A stretch of 64,000 nucleotides of DNA, taken from positions 16,973,011-17,037,010 of the forward strand of contig NC_080723.1 in assembly GCF_019097595.1 (NCBI RefSeq). The letters are read 5' to 3'. The position numbers were made by a program, and so were the translations under genes. Each line of letters begins with the position of its first letter. Position 1 is the stretch's first letter. The notes under the pieces are model-generated. The model worked only from the letters and a program-made list of their open reading frames with translations. It was not told the DNA's origin and made no database searches. This DNA comes from Hemibagrus wyckioides (lineage: Eukaryota > Chordata > Actinopteri > Siluriformes > Bagridae). Positions 58,721 through 64,000 of this stretch are shown piece after piece.

Positions 58721-60554
58721 TATTTTGCAATGACTAGCATTTAGGATTTTTTCTTGCCTTACACCCAATGTTCCAGGCATAGGCTTTGAATGTACTACAA
58801 CCCTGACGAGGATAAGGTGCTTACTAAAGCAAAATTAATAAATAAATGAATGACTGCAAATGGGTTCTGTCAATGTTCACATGCCTTCCTATTTACAGTC
58901 TGTGTGCGTGCAATGCCTACCTGAGTGTATATCTTCATTTGTTTGTGTGTGTTTACCTGTCCCTTGTGTCTGCAATGCCAGATGTGTGATGAATGACTCA
59001 GATATCTGTTGACCCATGTTGTGTGTCTTACTCCATTTCCTATGGGACTGTATCCCCAGCCTATCCTCTATAGACCACACAGCCCTGGGAGCAACACAAA
59101 ACATGCTGCACATGACCACTGGACTGGAAGGTATTAAGCACTCCATTTAACTCCTATTCTAAATGTGGATAAGAGAAATGGGAAAATGACAGCCTCATGC
59201 ATCACATCAGAAAGTTATTTTTCTCATGTATGCCATGACCTTACTATAGAAAGTGTGTCTTTAGTTTTGCCTTTGTGTTCTTTGGATTTGAAATTGGGCC
59301 TTATACTGTAAGGCACCGAATGTAGAAAATTAAAGTTCAGTAATTATCATATGTGTTTGATGTTTATAGGTATAATATAACTTTGCAGTAATGGGCTTTG
59401 GTCCTTGCACACAATATTAGATTAAATTTAGTACTTGAATCCTGTAGCAATTTGAGCGGAGGAGATATTGGATTCCCATGCTGTGTGCTATATGCAGGTT
59501 GTATTTTCAAACCCATTTTAATGTTTTCTGTGTTCACACCGTGCCCCTCATTCCACTGTGGAAGATTCATTCTCCATGGCTGACGTCCTCTCCACTCCCT
59601 CCCGTGTCATTAAGTAAATAGTTATTTTTCATCCGATAAGCTCTGTGCTCTGTTCTTCCGTGAACTGTGCACAGTGTGTAAAAGCCACTTTCTCTGTGGA
59701 TAACGGTGTTTACAAACACATCCTGCACGGTAATTGTGTAATACCGTATTCATTTGTAATGCTTTTTTTCTTCCTCCTTTAGGCTCGCCCAAGGTCAGAT
59801 ATACTATACTGTTCAATAAATGAGGGAATAGGGTAACACAAATCAATGCTTAGGTTGAACAGAAGCATAAAACGGACAAAGCACGCATTAGCGTTCAGAC
59901 AGAAAAGGATATTTCACAGATGGTCTTGGCTCAGCCTATAGAAGAAGGGTGCTGAGCAGGAGCAGGAGGTAAAGAGCCTACCCCCATTACATAACCAGGT
60001 AATTGGAATGCACTTGGTTGCCAGGTTGAACAAATACCCTTGATGAGCCAGAAGCCTTCTGCAGTGTGAATGCTGAAGAGGGAACTTTTGTAGGCTTGTA
60101 TGATAATTACGTCCAGGAGATCCAGACTTAAAATAAACACAGTCCATCAGATCATTTCACAGCTAAATGATGCTCTGGTCTTAAGGCAATTCATTCTGCA
60201 TTTATATACTTGTCTGTTGTTTATGGAGATTACCCTATAGCTTAGAAATATTTTTTGCAGGTTTATCACTCTTGCTGTAAGTTTAACATCAGGTCTTGTT
60301 CAGATCTCACTAATGAATGTACTGTTCCCAAAGATAATAAGATAATTAATGATATTTTAGTAAACCAGCTAACAGTTTTAGTTTGGCACACGCATATTTA
60401 TCTAACATTTGTAAGCATTCCTCCAACATTGTTGCAACATGTTTAATTTAGAGGAAATGCTTTAGTTGAGGGAACTAGAGATGTTTTGTCAGAAAAGTTC
60501 TAACTGTGTTTAATGATGAAGGAATAAAATATTATAGCAATATGATGATCAACG

Positions 60555-60895
60555 GGGTGGTGCCTCACACCTCCAGTGTCCTGGGTTCGAGTCTCGCTCC
60601 CCCTCACTGTGTGTGTGGAGTTTGCATGTTCTCCCCGTGCTTGGTGGGTTTCCTCCGGGTGCTCCGGTTTCCTCTCACAGTCCAAAGACATGCTTCTAGG
60701 CTGATTGGAGTCTCTAAATTGCCCGTAGTGTGTGATTACGTGAGTAAATGACGTAAATGACATACGTGAATGAGTGTGTTTCCTGTGATGGGTTGGCACT
60801 CCGTCCAGGGTGTATCCTGCCTTGATGCCCAATGACGTCTGAGTCTCCCCGTGACCCGAGAATAGATCGGATAAGCGGTACAATGAAATGAAATG
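60555..60895 (+). repeat. DANA/mermaid-like SINE
   Basis: 'gggtggtgcctcacacctcc', 'tcctgggttcgagtctcgct', 'gtttgcatgttctccccgtg', 'catgcttctaggctgattgg' and 'gggttggcactccgtccagg', ending in an AATGA-type tail. It shares diagnostic positions with the copy at 31332 but lacks the long TG expansion. The first part of the tRNA-like head is absent. Confidence 0.85.
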
Positions 60896-60959
60896 AAAAA
60901 AAGATTTCTTGAGCTAATATAAACCTGTCATTTTAATTAAAGCTAGCATTATATCTACA

Positions 60960-61265
60960 TTTATATTTATGGCATTTGGTAGAAGCTCTTATTCAGAGTG
61001 ACCTGCACAAGTGCTTTTGAATTCTTTATCAATGAGTACATTGGTACTTTTTTTAAGTTCTTAAAAGTGCTAGTTCAAGTATTTCAGAAAGAAGTAGTCT
61101 TTAGGCATTGTTTGAAGACAGCCAGTGACTCAGATGTTCAGACATCTAGGGGAAGTTCATTCAAACCCCCAGGTGCCAAGACAGAGAACAGTCTTGATGC
61201 ATACCTTCCTTTTTCTCTGAGAGATAGTGGGACCAGTCGAGCTACTAACAGTTACTGACAATAAA
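60960..61265 (+). repeat. Interspersed teleost repeat with coding-like remnant
   Basis: Begins with 'ggcatttggtagaagctctt', the tail of the SINE-like family in reverse. It continues into a stretch translating to SDVQTSRGSSFKPPGAKTEN, then SLDAYLPFSLRDSGTSRA. I recognise a similar peptide (SSFHHLGARTEKSLDVCLPFTLRDGGTSRA-like) from many fish genomes as part of a dispersed repeat. Class unassigned. Not a host gene. Confidence 0.5.
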
Positions 61266-61494
61266 GACCCTTCTGATGAATCAGATTTGAAAATTCATTC
61301 ATCACCATTAATATAAGTATAATCAACAACAGGGTGGTGTGATGTGGCCCAATGCAAAACTATATAAATAGAAATTTCTCACTGATTACAATTATCAGAT
61401 ATAAATAACACATTATTCCTTTTATAACTTTTATGTTATTGTAGCTGAAACCAATCACTCTTTCAGCACACAGTTCTTTACTTAATGTCTGGAA

Positions 61495-61735
61495 GTTCAT
61501 CTATCTGTTCTCTACACCACTTATGTGCACTTTGTGCACACACACACACACACACACACACCCAATAGTGCCAATCAACCTACAAAACGTCTTTGGACTG
61601 GAGGAGGAAACTGGAGAAAACCCCTAAGGTACAGGGAGAACATGCAAACTCAACACACACACACACACACACGGTTTGAACCCCAAACCCTGAAGGTGAG
61701 AGGCAAATGTCCTAACCGCCAAGCTACGGTGCCAA
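61495..61735 (-). repeat. DANA/mermaid-like SINE, reverse orientation
   Basis: The plus strand shows 'gtctttggactggaggagga', 'gggagaacatgcaaactcaa' and 'taaccgccaagctacggtgc', the reverse complements of the SINE body, promoter-proximal body and tRNA-like head. CA runs at 61535-61562 and 61653-61672 interrupt it. Confidence 0.75.
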
Positions 61736-63440
61736 AAAAGCGCAAAGTCACTGACAGTTACAAAGCACTGACACTCTAATCTCTTTATATAATTCTTAAC
61801 CTGAACAGAGACACAGCATGACTCTTTGTTCAACACCCACTACCTCAACTGACTCTTTTGCACAGCACACTTTACATTTCTTTAACCTTTTTATGCACGT
61901 AATTACACTTTATTCATAAGTCATCCTACATTTATACCACAGTTTTTCCTCACTTTTATTTTATTATTTTTTTTTATTGTATTGTATACATTTTTTTTTA
62001 ATTACTAATTTATTTCGATCTTATTCTATTTTGATTTTTTAAAAATATTTTATTGCATTTTATTGCATATATTTGTTTAATCCCCCCTTTGACCCTTTCG
62101 TACCATGATGTATATGTGACCAATAATATTTGAATTTAGAAATGAGAAGGAACATGAGCCATTTTGTTTCAGAGTTAAACACACCAGCCATACCAGTATT
62201 TCACCTTGGTGCGCTCAAATGACCCAAACATAATACATGTGATATTTATAGGCTGTGTGACATTGTAATATAACATTTGTGACATGAATATGATCATTTT
62301 GCCCTGAACTATGAGGAAGCTTGGGCAGTTTTCATAATATTCACGGCCGTATGGTGAAGCAGAGATTTGAAACAGACTGGGATGATCTGTAAGTTTGGCT
62401 CTAAGCTCTCAGACTCGCTGTGCCTCACATCTCACTGAGTGACTGGCACGGGTTTTGGCGTCTGTGTTGACTGGAGCAAGGAAAACTCTGTCTGTAGGGA
62501 GATCCTCTGCATGGCCACTGAGGCTGAGGATTAGCTGTCGTACTGGCGTATTTTCTTTCTTTTTTCTCTTTCCTGTCTCGCTTTCTTTCTGTCTGGGATT
62601 GCGATGCAGTTAAAGCATATTTCCAGCGTAATGGCTCCAGCTGTATATCTATCAGCTCCCGTCCATCATCTCCGAGTGGCCAGCCAGACCTTGGGCTAAA
62701 ACAGACAGAAGCCCTGATCTAGCATTTCCTGACACACAGAGCATGTCATCTTTCCAAACTTCCCCAGAACTGGCAATGACATTCTGTCAGCTGCATGTTG
62801 ATGTATAGGATTGCTGTTGGCCCACAATTTGTCAGTGGACGGCAAAAAACATGGAGACTGCTCCGATATTAACATCCGATCTCTTGATCTGCTTTCATTT
62901 GTTAAATATTTCTTTAGGAGTTGACCTTAGAAGAGGACGTGAGATGAAAGTTTCAGTGGCTTACTGCTACAGAGCGAGGGGTGAGTGGAGAGAAATATAT
63001 TACCTGTGAACTGCACTGAACCTTTAACTGTGGGTTGCAATCAGAGCTTGCGCGAAGGCAATCATCTTAGTTCTTCAGACGCAATCAGACAGAGTTATTA
63101 GTTGTTAACAGTCTAATAGGTATTCTTCTAAAAATGCTGACTGTGATACCAAGCCCAGAGTTTTCTTCTTCTTTTTTTTTTTTTTATTGTCTTTTTTTTT
63201 TCTTCTTCGATCACTGCTATTCTCATCAAGGTTTAGAAACACTAACTTTGGTCAAATTGGATCCAGACACAGCTGAGCACCCAAAATCACATTTGCTAAT
63301 AGAAAGGAGTTCATTATGTCTATTTGCTAATGAAATGAGTTGAGGAGATGCAGAGGATGAAGAGGATGCAGAGGAGAAGAAGAAAAACAATGGGGTATAT
63401 ACAAAAATTTTGATGAGTCACAACAGTTACATCTGTTTAG

Positions 63441-63441
63441 A

Positions 63442-63472
<31 letters not shown>

Positions 63473-63474
63473 TG
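63441..63474 (+). repeat. (TG)n microsatellite
   Basis: About 15 TG units ending in a short CG interruption. Confidence 0.9.
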
Positions 63475-63571
63475 CAAGTGTATGTATTGGGGGAAAAAGT
63501 TTTCCCCTAAGCCAGCTTTCTTTTGTAGATATACTACCCCCTACTGTACATCAATGTTACTGCATTGCCAG

Positions 63572-63607
63572 TCATTCATTCATTCATTCATTCATTCATT
63601 CATTCAT
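63572..63607 (+). repeat. (ATTC)n microsatellite
   Basis: About nine ATTC units. The Phe-Ile-His-Ser frame over it is an artefact. Confidence 0.95.
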
Positions 63608-64000
63608 CTTTACGACCCTGTTTATCCAATCACAGTTGCGATTATTTAAATTCTGAATAATTCCCCATGGTTAAATGTTATATATTTGATCATTTCATAA
63701 AGCACAGATGGGTAAACCTGCACAGTACTGAACATCCAATTACACTAACAGCTTTAGCATAACTTGCCTCCTTGACATTGGACACTATAACTCTGATATG
63801 CCACAGACCATCTGCTGATCTCTCTGAATAAACAGCATTAAATCCCACTGTTTATACCGCCCTTGACAAACTGACAGAGAAACTGGAGGAAGACCAAAAA
63901 AAAAAAAAGCCATGATTTTTTTTCTTCCTATATATCATTTCCCCCCCCACTTTCTTTGTAGATAACTCAAGCCTAAAGAAAAGAGGAAGGAAACCCTCAT

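Larger units (their letters stand above)
49650..64000. other. Downstream intergenic region
   Basis: No gene is recognised. Named repeats are listed separately. Stretches over 300 bp with nothing I can support include 49670-50270, 51210-52680, 53640-54450, 54960-57880 (apart from a CA run at 55140-55193), 58740-60540, 62060-63160 and 63660-64000. The 62330-62760 stretch is somewhat more GC-rich, without a coding frame. Confidence 0.7.

Overview
This window is eukaryotic. Coding sequence is sparse and broken into exons with consensus GT-AG junctions. Introns run from 1.5 to 7.3 kb, and the non-coding DNA is AT-rich and full of microsatellites, tRNA-derived SINEs and decayed Tc1-like transposons. 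The mix of DANA/mermaid-like SINEs, Tc1-like relics whose ends read like TATTGCC...TTTTGGGACA, and a repeat reading 'caattcaatttatttg...caaagcagctttacagaaat' points to a teleost, most likely an otophysan and possibly a catfish. The species call is an inference from repeat content only.

I can support one protein-coding gene: a plus-strand GDNF-family receptor alpha gene, best assigned to gfra4 (a versus b paralogue not resolvable here). Seven coding exons lie at 25632-25907, 29168-29248, 36593-36938, 38431-38540, 40657-40791, 43576-43739 and 46866-47006. All internal junction phases agree, and together they encode about 416 residues. In order these are cysteine-rich domain D1, a linker, D2, D3, a short variable tail and a hydrophobic C-terminus typical of a GPI-anchor signal. 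The exon carrying the start codon and the first part of the signal peptide was not identified. It lies either in 1-25631 unrecognised or upstream of the window. A candidate polyadenylation signal at 49615 implies a 3' UTR of about 2.6 kb.

Layout: 1-25631 is 5' flank or first intron, with repeats, a Tc1-like relic, three minisatellites and many microsatellites. 25632-47006 is the gfra4 coding span, with repeats in its introns. 47007 to about 49640 is the probable 3' UTR. From about 49650 to 64000 is intergenic, with two minisatellites (50755-51205 and 57890-58720), two Tc1-like relics and two SINEs. I recognised no second gene.

The product should be a GPI-anchored co-receptor at the cell surface that binds a GDNF-family ligand (persephin for GFRA4 where tested) and signals through the RET kinase. 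I saw no new biological system. The most useful observation is exon symmetry: D1 and the linker are each bounded by phase-1 introns, so skipping both would give a D1-less receptor like mammalian GFRA4 without a frameshift.
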